From DAOUKH01 sp964291475 (GTDB lineage: Bacteria > Chloroflexota > Dehalococcoidia > SHYB01): a DNA stretch of 64,000 nucleotides. Location: NCBI GenBank assembly GCA_964291475.2, contig OZ220083.1:124001-188000 (forward strand). Direction: 5' to 3'. Shown here piece by piece: positions 8,557 through 16,682 of this stretch (positions are counted from its first letter, which is position 1; each line of letters starts with the position of its first letter). The notes beneath the pieces were generated by a model, which was not told the DNA's origin, ran no database searches, and worked only from the letters and a program-made list of their open reading frames with translations. The position numbers and the translations under genes were made by a program.

Positions 8557-8803
8557 TTAGTCAAACGAGGGCGGTTCGCGGATGGGCTCGCGGGGCGGCA
8601 GTTCCAGCTCGATTCCACCAAGCGGCTCGACCCGAGCACGAATGGCTCTGTAGATATCTCCACCAGTTACCGGCTCCTGCTCCAGCGCCGCCCGGAGAAT
8701 ATCCCTGACCTCTTCCTCCATGGACTTGCCGTGCTCAGCCGCCCGGATGCGCAGCCGCCGCTTCAGCCCATCTTCCCAGATTTCGCACCGTGATAGTCGC
8801 CAT
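8557..8803 (-). pseudogene. FitA/VapB-like antitoxin with a single-base frameshift
   Basis: Read from the ATG at 8803, the frame gives MATITVRNL, the classic first strand of a FitA-type ribbon-helix-helix repressor, and then goes out of frame. Removing one G from the GGG run at 8775-8777 restores EDGLKRRLRIRAAEHGKSME and continues to TAA at 8557-8559, giving about 81 residues including the toxin-binding tail. The gene is therefore complete except for one base. Either it is broken, the base is a sequence error, or slippage restores the frame. It lies directly upstream of the PIN toxin and downstream of a perfect palindrome. Confidence 0.8.
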
Positions 8804-8839
8804 GTCCCAGGCTCCCTCCCCAGTTGGCCTCCATCCTAG

Positions 8840-8874
8840 TGCATGCAATGCTAGCAACGCAAGCATTGCATGCA
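8840..8874 (-). promoter_or_regulatory. Operator-like perfect inverted repeat upstream of the FitA/VapC locus
   Basis: Two perfect 13-base arms, TGCATGCAATGCT (8840-8852) and AGCATTGCATGCA (8862-8874), are separated by 9 bases. They sit 37-71 bases upstream of the antitoxin ATG, where FitAB and VapBC complexes bind to repress their own promoter. The half-site spacing fits a tetrameric ribbon-helix-helix complex. A TAGGAT hexamer lies just past the arms towards the antitoxin and may be its -10. A terminator is unlikely because no T-tract follows. Confidence 0.6.
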
Positions 8875-8990
8875 TTGTACGCACTGCCCACTCCTGGCCC
8901 CAACGCGCAAGCTCTTCCTTCTCGCCCCGTGCTAGGATTTCAGGCACCATGGCCCGGCGAATGGCGATGGCCTGACCGGGAGGGCATCGA

Positions 8991-9452
8991 ATGCGAACGG
9001 AATTCGAGACCAGAGAGATCGAGGCGCAGCCGATTCTAGGTGTTCGCACCTCGGCCACGATGGACAAGGTTGGCGAGGTCATGGGGCCGCTCTTCGGCGA
9101 GCTGTAAGGCTACATCCAACAGAGCGGCCAGACCCCGGCCGGTATGCCGTTCGCCATCTACCACTCCATGGACGGCAACAGCGTCGACCTCGAATGCGGT
9201 ATGCCCGTCGCCTCGCCGATGGAGGGCTCCGGCCGAATCCAGGCGGGTGAGCTTCCCGGCGGCGCCGTCGTCACCGTCACCCACAAGGGACCCTATGACA
9301 ACCTCCCGCAGACATGGACGGCGCTCGTGGAGTGGATGGGCGAGAAGGGCCTCCAACCCGCGGGCGCGCCCTGGGAGGTCTACGTCACCGACCCAGTCAC
9401 GGAGACCGACCAGTCGAAGTGGCACACCCAGATCTTCTTCCCGGTGCGTTAA
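8991..9452 (+). pseudogene. GyrI-like/SRPBCC effector-binding protein with an in-frame stop
   Basis: Reading from ATG 8991 gives MRTEFETREIEAQPILGVRT, followed by about 38 codons ending at TAA 9105-9107. The same frame then resumes with GYIQQSGQTPAGMPFAIYHS and runs to TAA at 9452. Together these form a 153-codon GyrI-like small-molecule-binding domain of the kind seen in AraC/MerR effector domains and stand-alone detoxifying proteins. The stop replaces what is usually an aromatic residue (ELYGYI). The second half alone could start at ATG 9144 but would lack the first strand and helix. One base change (TAC to TAA) would explain the damage. Confidence 0.75.
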
Positions 9453-9454
9453 TT

Positions 9455-9540
9455 TCCTCCTCCCCCTTCTGGGGAAGCACCCTAACCTCTCCCCCTCTGG
9501 GGGAGACTGAGAGAGGGCACGCGCCGGAGGCGCGTCGGCG
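9455..9540. repeat. Short hairpin repeats between GyrI-like and LLM genes
   Basis: The stretch contains CTCCCCCTCTGGGGGAG at about 9488-9506 followed by ACTGAGAGAGGGC and a GCGCGCC/GGCGCG fold, the same unit found in most gaps of this window. The out-of-frame tail of the LLM gene runs into it. Confidence 0.6.
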
Positions 9541-10573
9541 GGGACTGGCGGTGGCCAGTCCTGCGATCATCCCGCGCCCGGCGCCAGCGCCCGCAGCGCA
9601 TCCAGTTGCACCTGCCGCAGACGGTCCGGTCCGTCTCGTGCGTGATAAGGCGGAGCGACGCCGTGTCGACCCCAGCGTCGAGGTACCGGCCCACGTGGGC
9701 GCGGATATCCTTCATCGAGCCGTGGATGATCACGTCGTCGATGACCTCCTGCGGGATCGCCGCGACCGCGCCCCTGCGGTCGCCCGAGTCCCAGGCCTCC
9801 CACATCGGTGTCAACGCCTCTTCCCTGCCCAGCCAGACGTGGAAGGCGCGGTAGACCGGCACCGTCAGATAGGCGCAGATGTGCCGGCGTAGGAACGTGT
9901 CGGTCTCCGGCGACGGCGGGTCGATACCCACCATCAGGCGGGCCACGATCTCGAAGGAACCGGGGTCGCGCCCCGCCGACACCGCCGCCTCCCGCGCCAC
10001 CCCGACGGCGCGCCGTGAGTCCTCCGCCGACAGCCAGTTGATGATGACGCCGTCGGCCGCCTCCCCGGCGGCCCGCAGCATGCCCGGCCGGAGCGCCGCA
10101 ACGTAGATCGGCACCGGGCCCGCCGGCGGGCGGGTCATCCTGAACCCCTGCACCGACACCGTCTCCCCTTTCATCGTCACCCGCTCCCCCGCGAACGCCG
10201 ACCGGAGGAATGCGATCGTCTCCCTGACTCTGGTGACGGGCCGCTCGAACCGGCCCCCGTTCCACAGCTCGACGATGGGCCGCGAGCCCGACCCCACGCC
10301 GAGCACGAACCGGCCGGGGACGGCCTCCGCCACCCCCGCCGCGCTCATCGCCAGCGTCGCAGGCCCCCGGGTGAACACATTCGCGATGGCCGAGCCCACC
10401 CGCATCCCGGTCGCCTGCCCCACCACGATCAGCGGCGCAAAGATGTCTACCCCGTCGACCTCCAGCGACCACGCATCGGTATACCCAAGGCCCTCCATCT
10501 CCCGCGCCACCTCGGCATGCTCCGCCAGCGTGAACCCGTCCAGCGGCACGGAAAGCGCCCACCGTTTCTCCAT
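9482..10573 (-). CDS. LLM-class flavin/F420-dependent oxidoreductase, C-terminus frameshifted
   Basis: A luciferase-like TIM-barrel oxidoreductase related to F420-dependent methylene-tetrahydromethanopterin reductase. It carries GLGYTDAWSLEVDG, FVLGVGSGSRPIVE and PIYVAALRPGMLRAAGEAADG, the family cofactor-binding blocks. I start at ATG 10573 because the longer frame reads through repeats. After ITHETDR near 9640 the frame becomes Arg/Trp-rich and enters repeat DNA. The next frame instead gives RLRQVQLDALRALAPGAG and a stop at 9567, a normal family C-terminus. One missing G in a short G run (CGGAC for CGGGAC) would explain it. The substrate is unknown. Confidence 0.82.
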   Translation of the reverse strand: MEKRWALSVPLDGFTLAEHAEVAREMEGLGYTDAWSLEVDGVDIFAPLIVVGQATGMRVGSAIANVFTRGPATLAMSAAGVAEAVPGRFVLGVGSGSRPIVELWNGGRFERPVTRVRETIAFLRSAFAGERVTMKGETVSVQGFRMTRPPAGPVPIYVAALRPGMLRAAGEAADGVIINWLSAEDSRRAVGVAREAAVSAGRDPGSFEIVARLMVGIDPPSPETDTFLRRHICAYLTVPVYRAFHVWLGREEALTPMWEAWDSGDRRGAVAAIPQEVIDDVIIHGSMKDIRAHVGRYLDAGVDTASLRLITHETDRTVCGRCNWMRCGRWRRARDDRRTGHRQSPPTRLRRVPSLSLPQRGRG

Positions 10574-10708
10574 CGTCACCCTCTCCTGTCCGGCAACAAG
10601 TCCCGCAAAGAGTAGCAGAGCGAAAGCACCTCGTAGGGGCGCGTCGCGAAGCACCCGCCCCTGGGGCGGGGCATCACCCAAACTCTCCCCGCAGGGGGAG
10701 CTCTGAAG

Positions 10709-11997
10709 GACCGGGCACATGGGTGACGGTTAGACCGGGGACATAGGTAACACCTTGACGGGGGTCTTGGCGATGCGTTTGGTGTGGTCGTCGAGGAGGC
10801 CGATGAGGAGGGGGCCGAAGCGGACGGCCCAGCTGCGGTCGTCCTGCCGGACGAGGCCGACGGGCTCGCCTTTGAGGGTCTCGCTCACGTAGACCAGGTC
10901 CCCCTTCCACTTGATCTCGCCGTTGCCGCGTACCCGGCGTACCGTGACTTCGGCCTCGTAGTCCGGCGAGCCGACGCTGGCAGGATAGGGGCGAAACGAG
11001 GGCGTGTACAGGAAGGCCGGGGGCGCTGTCCCAAGGCCTCGTGAGGGCGCTCGGTGTTGTAGCTGCGTCGGAAGCGGTCGAAGGCCTGCTGCTGACGGCG
11101 GCCGTTGGCCCTGGGCGGCGAGGCGGTTTCCGCCTTCAGGGTGCGGTGGAGGCGCTCGAGGCGTCCGTTCTGTTCGGGATGGCCCGGGGCGATGCGCTCG
11201 GGGAGGATGCCCAGCTTGACCCACCAGACGGCCAGGGAGGAGAGGCTGCCCAAGCTGGTGCCGGCGAAGGGCGGACCGTTGTCGGTGCGGATGACCCTGG
11301 GCAGGCCGTACTCACGGAAGGCGCGCGCTAACGCGCGCCGCGTCTCCGGGCCGGTGGGGCGCTCCAGCCCGCGGCAGGCGATCAGGTAGCGGGAGGCCGC
11401 GTCCTGGACGGTGAGGGGGTCGACGCGGGCCCCGTCGCCGGTGCGGAACCAGCCCTTGAAGTCGATGGACCAGACGTCGTTGGCGTTGATGGCGTAAGCG
11501 AAGGGCTCGCTCCAAGGGGAGGTACGGCGGCGACGCTGTCGGCGCCGTACCAGGCCGGCCCGGTCGAGGATGGCGCCGGCGGTGCTGGGGGCGGGCCAGG
11601 GCACGTCGGGCTCGGTGTCGTGGAGCCAGGCGATGAGCTTCTTGGGGCCCCACAAGGGGTGGGCTCGCTTCGCCGCGATGATGCGCTCCTGCACCTCACG
11701 GCGTGTGGCGTTGGGATGATGGTGGGGGGCGCGGCTCCGGTCGCGCAGGCCCTCCTCGCCGTACGCCTCGTACCGGCCGATCAGCTTGGAGGCAGTCTTG
11801 CGGCTGATCCCGAACTGCCGGCACAACTCGGCGATGGGTTCCTCCCCCGCCGTCCTGCGCTCAATGAACCGCAACCGTTCCGCTTCGACACTCGTCTCTT
11901 GCCAGGGCAACACAACTCCTCCTTCATGGATCGCTTCCTGCAATCCTCCAGAGTGTTACCCATGTGCCCGGTTTATCTGTTACCTATCTTCCCGGTC
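10709..11997 (-). mobile_element. IS481/IS3-like insertion sequence
   Basis: An element of about 1.29 kb. The left end begins GACCGGGCACATGGGTGAC, followed 22-24 bases later by a second related copy (ACCGGGGACATAGGTAAC). The right end, read on the opposite strand, begins GACCGGGAAGATAGGTAAC with a second copy ACCGGGCACATGGGTAAC. So each end carries two iterated copies of a site that is probably bound by transposase. One transposase gene fills the interior. I see no clear target duplication. It is inserted among intergenic hairpin repeats between the LLM and nitronate monooxygenase genes. Confidence 0.75.
10730..11913 (-). pseudogene. IS481-type DDE transposase with a one-base frameshift
   Basis: The N-terminal helix-turn-helix (AELCRQFGISRKTASKLIGRY) is followed by the integrase core. 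Catalytic Asp is in SIDFKGWF, the second in IRTDNGPPFA and Glu in GHPEQNGRLERLHRTLK. Near 11030 the frame leaves the expected HEALGQRPPAFLYTPSFRPY and must shift to read the C-terminal beta-rich domain (GEIKWKGDLVYVSE and GLVRQDDRSWAVRFG), ending at 10730. The shift coincides with a run of five C where six would keep frame. GTG 11913 is chosen as start because AAGGAGG precedes it; the track-length TTG is weaker. Programmed slippage cannot be excluded. Confidence 0.78.
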
Positions 11998-11999
11998 TG

Positions 12000-12075
12000 T
12001 ACCGCACCTTAAGCCTCTCCCCCTCTGGGGGAGACTGAGAGAGGGCCGGGGCGGGGACTCCCCCCACCTCTCCCT
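12000..12075. repeat. Hairpin repeat following the insertion sequence
   Basis: It holds CTCCCCCTCTGGGGGAG with the conserved tail ACTGAGAGAGGGC at about 12017-12045. This is the same class as other gaps. Confidence 0.55.
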
Positions 12076-12128
12076 CTCCGTTGCGCAATCTGCTAGGGTG
12101 TACGCCGACGTTTTTCCTGGAGGCCCCC

Positions 12129-13118
12129 TTGAAGACACGATTCACCGAGATGTTCGGCGTCAAGTACCCCATCGTCCAGGGCGGCATGCAGTGGGTCGGA
12201 CGGGCCGAGCTCGTCGCCGCCGTCGCTAACGCCGGCGCCCTCGGCTTCATCACCGCCCTGACTCAACCCACGCCCGAAGACCTCCGCAACGAGATCGCCC
12301 GCTGCCGCGAACTCACCGACAAGCCCTTCGGCGTGAACCTCACCATCCTCCCCACCCTGAAGCCGCCCCCCTACGCCGAGTACCGCCAGGTGATCATCGA
12401 CTCCGGCATCAAGATCGTCGAGACCGCCGGCAACAACCCCGAAGAGCACCTGAAGCACTTCAAGGAACACGACATCAAGGTGATCCACAAGTGCACCGCC
12501 GTCCGCCACAGCCTCAAGGCGCAGCGGCTCGGCGTCGACGTCATCTCCATCGACGGCTTCGAGTGTGCCGGCCATCCCGGCGAAGACGACATCCCCGGCC
12601 TCGTCCTCATTCCCGCCACCGCCGACAAGGTCGACATCCCCATCATCGCCTCCGGCGGCTTCGCCGACGGCCGCGGCCTCGTCGCCGCCCTCGCCCTCGG
12701 CGCCGACGGCATGAACATGGGCACCCGCTTTATGTGCACCAAGGAGAGCCCCATCCACGAGAACGTCAAGCGCCAGATCGTCGAGAACGACGAGCGCGCC
12801 ACCGATCTCGTCAACCGCGTCCTCCGCAACACCTCCCGCGTCGCCCGCAACTCCATCAGCCAGGAGGTCCTCGGCATCCAGTCCAACCCGGGCACGACTA
12901 TCGACGACGTCGCCCACCTCGTCTCCGGGCAGCGCGGCAAGGTCGTCTACGAGACCGGCGACAAGGAGCACGGCCTCTGGACGGCGGGCATGGTGCAGGG
13001 CCTCATCCACGACATCCCGACGGTGAAAGAGCTCATCGACACCATCGTCGCCGACGCCGAGCGCATCATCGGCGAGCAGCTCGCCGGAAGCCTCGCCGCG
13101 GAGCCCGCGCCGGCCTAG
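12129..13118 (+). CDS. Nitronate monooxygenase / NPD-family FMN enzyme
   Basis: A 329-residue FMN-dependent TIM barrel of the 2-nitropropane dioxygenase family. It has the N-terminal PIVQGGMQWVGRAELVAAVA, a glycine-rich substrate/FMN segment DGFECAGHPG, and phosphate-binding IIASGGFADGRGLVAALALG with GMNMGTRF. Substrates of the family include alkyl nitronates, though many homologues near acyl-CoA genes have unknown substrates. I start at TTG 12129, with GGAGG 6-10 bases upstream; a longer frame from ATG 12081 lacks a ribosome site. Its stop overlaps the convergent hydrolase by 4 bases. A paralogue is at 62212. Confidence 0.88.
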   Translation: MKTRFTEMFGVKYPIVQGGMQWVGRAELVAAVANAGALGFITALTQPTPEDLRNEIARCRELTDKPFGVNLTILPTLKPPPYAEYRQVIIDSGIKIVETAGNNPEEHLKHFKEHDIKVIHKCTAVRHSLKAQRLGVDVISIDGFECAGHPGEDDIPGLVLIPATADKVDIPIIASGGFADGRGLVAALALGADGMNMGTRFMCTKESPIHENVKRQIVENDERATDLVNRVLRNTSRVARNSISQEVLGIQSNPGTTIDDVAHLVSGQRGKVVYETGDKEHGLWTAGMVQGLIHDIPTVKELIDTIVADAERIIGEQLAGSLAAEPAPA

Positions 13119-13906
13119 CCGCCCTCTTTCGCCGGGTCGGGCTCGTCGTCGTACAGTGGCTCGACGCCGTCCGGCGACGGGTACGACTCGTCCCCCTCGA
13201 GGGCCCACGAGAACGCCTTCGCCAGCACCCGGCTGTTGCGCGCCCCGCGAAAGCCGTGGCCGCACTCCGGCACCGCCCGCACGTGCAGCGCCTTCATCGA
13301 TTGGGCGAGGTACTGCAGGAAGAAAGCCATCCCTCCCGCGACGGCGTCCTCGACGCCGTAGGTGAGGTAGATCTCGCCGCGGAAATACTTGATCCCTTCG
13401 TAGAAGTAGTCGGCGACGCTGTCGTAGGCCGACATCAACAGCAGCCGCTCGACTTGCGGGTAGCGGTACGCCACCGCCCCGCAGACCGAGCCGCCGGCGG
13501 AGAATCCCGACAGATGCACCGTCGGCGTCGGGCTGCCGCACAGCGCCTCGGCGTCCGCCAGGGCGTCCTCGATGACGTGGCCCATCCCCTCGACCGAGAT
13601 GCGGTTCCAGCTCGCGCCCCGGTACCAGTACGGCTCACTGGGATGCAGGAACTGCCCGTCGGGCTTCGGCGGGTTGTACGTCACCAGCGACGCCGTATTC
13701 CTCGCCTGGAGCCTCGCCCCGATCTTCAGGTACCGCTCCCGGTACCCCTCCTTCGACTCCCCCGCGCCGGGACAGTTCACCACGATCACGCCCGACGTCG
13801 TGGGAAAGCTCACCACCGGCAGCGCATACTCAACCGGCCGCCCGTAGAGGTCCTCCACGGCCCGCGTCAGCGTCTTCTCCGTCCGGTCCCCCGCCGCCGG
13901 CTCCAT
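13115..13906 (-). CDS. Alpha/beta-hydrolase fold protein
   Basis: A 263-residue hydrolase. The nucleophile elbow is GFSAGG (HLSGFSAGGSVCGAVAYRYP), and a late CGHGF supplies the likely catalytic His. A VVNCPGAGESK loop near the N-terminus suits an oxyanion hole. There is no signal peptide. The gene converges on the nitronate monooxygenase with overlapping stops. A CATAAT hexamer 8 bases before the ATG, with no Shine-Dalgarno, suggests a nearly leaderless message. The substrate is unknown; esterase or dienelactone-hydrolase-like roles are possible. Confidence 0.8.
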   Translation of the reverse strand: MEPAAGDRTEKTLTRAVEDLYGRPVEYALPVVSFPTTSGVIVVNCPGAGESKEGYRERYLKIGARLQARNTASLVTYNPPKPDGQFLHPSEPYWYRGASWNRISVEGMGHVIEDALADAEALCGSPTPTVHLSGFSAGGSVCGAVAYRYPQVERLLLMSAYDSVADYFYEGIKYFRGEIYLTYGVEDAVAGGMAFFLQYLAQSMKALHVRAVPECGHGFRGARNSRVLAKAFSWALEGDESYPSPDGVEPLYDDEPDPAKEGG

Positions 13907-13916
13907 GCCCGCGATT

Positions 13917-14045
13917 ATGGCACAGCCCCACCCACCTTAAGCCTCCCTCCCTCTGGGAGGGACTGAGGGCGGGCCCGTCTCCTCCGGCCTCTTCTCCCCC
14001 CCCCCCGGGAAGACCTTTGCAAACCCCAAGGGAACACGGCACAGT
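13917..14045. repeat. Hairpin repeats with a truncated terminal-inverted-repeat element
   Basis: CCTCCCTCTGGGAGG with tail GACTGAGGGCGGGC lies at about 13937-13970, followed by CTTCTCC with a run of C and then GAAGACCTTTGCAAAC. The last part matches the left end of the composite element seen at 7470 and 14957, but no right end is present. Confidence 0.6.
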
Positions 14046-14101
14046 GGAGCAAACGCGCCGGCGAGCCGGGCCGTCCGACCGGCCCGCCGGAGGAGTGTAC
14101 G

Positions 14102-14830
14102 GTGACGGAACGGGACCGCGTCCGGTTCGGCGACACGACAATCGAATACCAGGTGCGCCGCAGCAAACGGCGCAAGAAGACGGTCCAGGTCACGGTCGAC
14201 GGCAACGGGGTCAGAGTCGCCGCGCCCATGAGAACGCCCGACCGCGAGCTGCGCACCTTCGTGCTGAAGCGGGCGGCCTGGATCATCAAGCATTCCGCCA
14301 GCGCCCGGCTGGCGGTCGCGCCCAGGCGCTTCACCGGCGGCGAGACGCTGCCATACCTTGGCCGCGACATCCCCCTAGTGGTGGAGCCCGCCGGCGTACC
14401 CTCGCCCGAGGTCCGCTTCGATCGCCGGCGCTTCCGGGTCGCCGCGCTGACCGCCCTCGACGACGAGGACCGCTCCGAGCGAATCCGGCGCGCCATCGTC
14501 GAGTGGTATCGGGACCGGGCCGCCGAGCGGATCCCCGCTGACGTCGAGCGCTGGTTGCCCCGGCTCGGCTGCGGGAAAAGGCCCCGGGTCCTCATCCGCG
14601 ACCAACGCCGGCGCTGGGGGAGTTGTTCCCGCGACGGCACGCTGCGCTTCAGTTGGCGCGCCATGATGCTGGAGCCCGCGCTCATCGACTACATCGTCGT
14701 CCACGAGTTGGCCCATCTGACGCACCAGAATCACTCCGCCGACTTCTGGGAACTGGTGCACAGCGTCATGCCGGACGCGCACGACCGCCGTCGCCGTCTG
14801 CGGGAGACGGGCCGCTCCCTGCCCCTCTGA
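14102..14830 (+). CDS. YgjP/SprT-like zinc metallopeptidase (DUF45)
   Basis: A 242-residue protein of the YgjP family. The conserved tail contains WGSCS (residues 172-176) and the zinc motif HELAH (201-205), with a third His at 211 in NHSADFW. The N-terminal half is a basic beta-rich domain (RRSKRRKKTVQV). The GTG start is preceded by CGGAGGAG. Family members are cytosolic zincin-like proteins; a role in protein turnover or repair is suspected but not established. Confidence 0.88.
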   Translation: MTERDRVRFGDTTIEYQVRRSKRRKKTVQVTVDGNGVRVAAPMRTPDRELRTFVLKRAAWIIKHSASARLAVAPRRFTGGETLPYLGRDIPLVVEPAGVPSPEVRFDRRRFRVAALTALDDEDRSERIRRAIVEWYRDRAAERIPADVERWLPRLGCGKRPRVLIRDQRRRWGSCSRDGTLRFSWRAMMLEPALIDYIVVHELAHLTHQNHSADFWELVHSVMPDAHDRRRRLRETGRSLPL

Positions 14831-14856
14831 TCCCCGCCGTCGCTACGAGGAGCGGG

Positions 14857-15200
14857 CCACCTTAAACCTCCCTCCCTCTTGAGGCGCCGCCTTAAGCCTC
14901 CCTCCCTCTGGGAGGGACTGAGGGCGGGCCCGCCCCCTCCGGCCTCCTCTCCCCTTGGAGACCTTTGCACAACCTCCGACGCCGGCGGATCATCCATGTA
15001 GGGGCAACCCTCGTGGTTGCCCAGGGGTGCGGGCGGGGTCTTCTCCCCTCCCTTCCGGCCTCTCCCCCTCTGGGGGAGATTTGAGAGAGGGTGCGCGCCG
15101 TTAGGCGCGCGAGCGCCCGCAGGGCGCTGCTCCCCCACTCGGTTCAGGGCTACGCAAAGGTCTCCCGCCGGGAGGGGTGCGCCAACCTCCGGCCCCGCGA
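14857..15200. repeat. Intergenic repeat block with a 209-bp element having perfect 12-bp terminal inverted repeats
   Basis: The gap holds no gene. Two CCTCCCTCT-type hairpins at 14870-14925 precede an element that opens with GGAGACCTTTGC (14957-14968) and closes with its exact complement GCAAAGGTCTCC (15154-15165). Inside are a GGGGCAACC/GGTTGCCC palindrome near 15002, CTCCCCCTCTGGGGGAG near 15063 and GAGCGCCC/GGGCGCT near 15110. Outside, CTCTCCCC and GGGAGG appear to be the halves of an interrupted host hairpin. Confidence 0.75.
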
Positions 15201-15218
15201 CCACGGCGCACCCCCGAC

Positions 15219-16436
15219 CTACACCCGGAAGCGCCGGTCCACCCCGATGCGGCGCAGCCGGAGCTGCTCCCTGCGACCCGCCTCGTCGATGCGCCGCGCG
15301 TCGGCGGGCAACGCCGACGACAGCTCCGCCCGCTTGACCACCGCCACCTCGGGCACCGGCGCCTCGTCGACCTGCATCCAGCGCAGCGTCAGGTGCCCCT
15401 CCTTATGTCCACTGGCGTCGATCCAGTTCGGGACGCCGGGGTCGTCATGGGCCAGCACCACCAGCACCGAGCCGTCGGCCTCGGCGACGGCGTGATGGGA
15501 GTTCGTAGAGACGAGCCGGTACCGGTAGTCGGGGCTCGCCATCCAGTAGTTGTCCATCTCCATCTCCCAGTAGTCGCACCGCTCCGGCGGCTGCAGGCGG
15601 ATCACCATCGCCTCGTCAGGCTCCACGAACCAGCCGCAGTGGAGCAGGATGCCGCCGGGCCCCGCACCGTGCTTCGCCTGCGTGACCGAAGAAATGAACC
15701 GGTTGGGATGCTCCCGGAACCGCTGATGCCAGTCCCTCCAGTACTCGATGGTGGTGGGGACGATCTCCGCCGCCTCCCGCAGCGCGTGCGCCAGCGCTTC
15801 CGGTGTGAACGGCGACGGCGCGCCCTCCCCGCCGACCCGCTCGATACGCACCGTCATCGGCGACTCCCGGTGCCACGCGCCGAAGAACTGCCGGATCAAC
15901 ACCGTGTCCGTCTCGGGGGTCGTCCGGATCCAGTTGCCCGCGTGCTCCTCCGGACTCAGCACCAGCTCGAACGAGCCGTCCCACTCCACCTGGAGGTCCT
16001 TCGCCAGCATCTGGCCAACGGCCTTCCCAAGCAGCAGCTCCGTCCCTCGCACCGCACCGGCGGCGGACGTCGGCATCGGCTCCTGCACCGTGATCACCGC
16101 GTAGGCCGCGTCGCCGCGGTGGCCCACGATCCGGTAGGTGTGGCTACCGTCAATCGCCGCGCGCAGGTAGAGGCAGTCCGGGTTGTCGCCGCCCCACTTG
16201 CGCTCCGGCGACATGATGCGGAAGAACTGCGGGAAGAGCGGGTCGCGGTGCTCCAACGCCGCAAGCAGCCCCGCCGGAATGAGCCGCGAGGCGTAGTGGA
16301 AGCCCGTGACCCGCTCGAAGGCGTCCGCCGGGGCGGGATCGCGGAAGATCGACTCGCCGGCGTCGGCCAGCCGGGAGCAGAAGTCCCGCCACGCATCGCG
16401 TAGCACCGTGTCGCAGTCGCTGTCGCCGAAGGCCAT
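15219..16436 (-). CDS. DUF1214-domain protein
   Basis: A 405-residue protein of unknown function. The C-terminal third matches the DUF1214 pattern, with MDNYWMASPDYRYRLVSTNS, VLAHDDPGVPNWIDASGHKEGHL and MRWMQV-like strands. The N-terminal part (residues 1-200) is mixed alpha/beta with HTYRIVGHRGD. No signal peptide is visible. Related proteins occur near catabolic oxidoreductases in SAR202-type and mycobacterial genomes, to my knowledge without a proven reaction. The gene stands alone between two repeat-rich or promoter gaps. Confidence 0.8.
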   Translation of the reverse strand: MAFGDSDCDTVLRDAWRDFCSRLADAGESIFRDPAPADAFERVTGFHYASRLIPAGLLAALEHRDPLFPQFFRIMSPERKWGGDNPDCLYLRAAIDGSHTYRIVGHRGDAAYAVITVQEPMPTSAAGAVRGTELLLGKAVGQMLAKDLQVEWDGSFELVLSPEEHAGNWIRTTPETDTVLIRQFFGAWHRESPMTVRIERVGGEGAPSPFTPEALAHALREAAEIVPTTIEYWRDWHQRFREHPNRFISSVTQAKHGAGPGGILLHCGWFVEPDEAMVIRLQPPERCDYWEMEMDNYWMASPDYRYRLVSTNSHHAVAEADGSVLVVLAHDDPGVPNWIDASGHKEGHLTLRWMQVDEAPVPEVAVVKRAELSSALPADARRIDEAGRREQLRLRRIGVDRRFRV

Positions 16437-16539
16437 CTCAACCCCCTCGCCGGAAGGCTCTCCAATCAGGGCACGTGCGGCATCCTACCATCGCCACGGC
16501 GGCGCCGACCGTCGCGGGGTTGCCTTGACGGGCGTGTGC

Positions 16540-16545
16540 TATACT
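16540..16545 (+). promoter_or_regulatory. -10 element upstream of the RRM gene
   Basis: TATACT lies about 135 bases before the RRM start codon. This would give a long 5' untranslated leader (about 16552-16682), as is common for cold-inducible RNA-binding proteins. TTGCC/TTGACG sequences lie upstream but at non-ideal spacing. Confidence 0.4.
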
Positions 16546-16682
16546 CTCGCCGAATCCTGGCTGATCGCAACGTCCGTAGACCTTCGCTCCCTCTACTTGT
16601 GATCAAGAGAGAACGGGCCGCTAGGGGGTTCGTGTGGCGCTTGCTTCCCGGGGACCAACCTCGCCATAGGAAAGGGCGCCAT

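Noticed and set aside
9105..9107. Recoded stop (Pyl, Sec or readthrough) in the GyrI-like gene
   Set aside because: TAA is not used for Sec or Pyl. A single TAC to TAA change is the simpler explanation.
11000..11060. Programmed frameshift of the IS481-type transposase
   Set aside because: IS481 elements normally encode one continuous transposase and the site is a plain C run; similar C-run breaks occur in four unrelated genes of this window.
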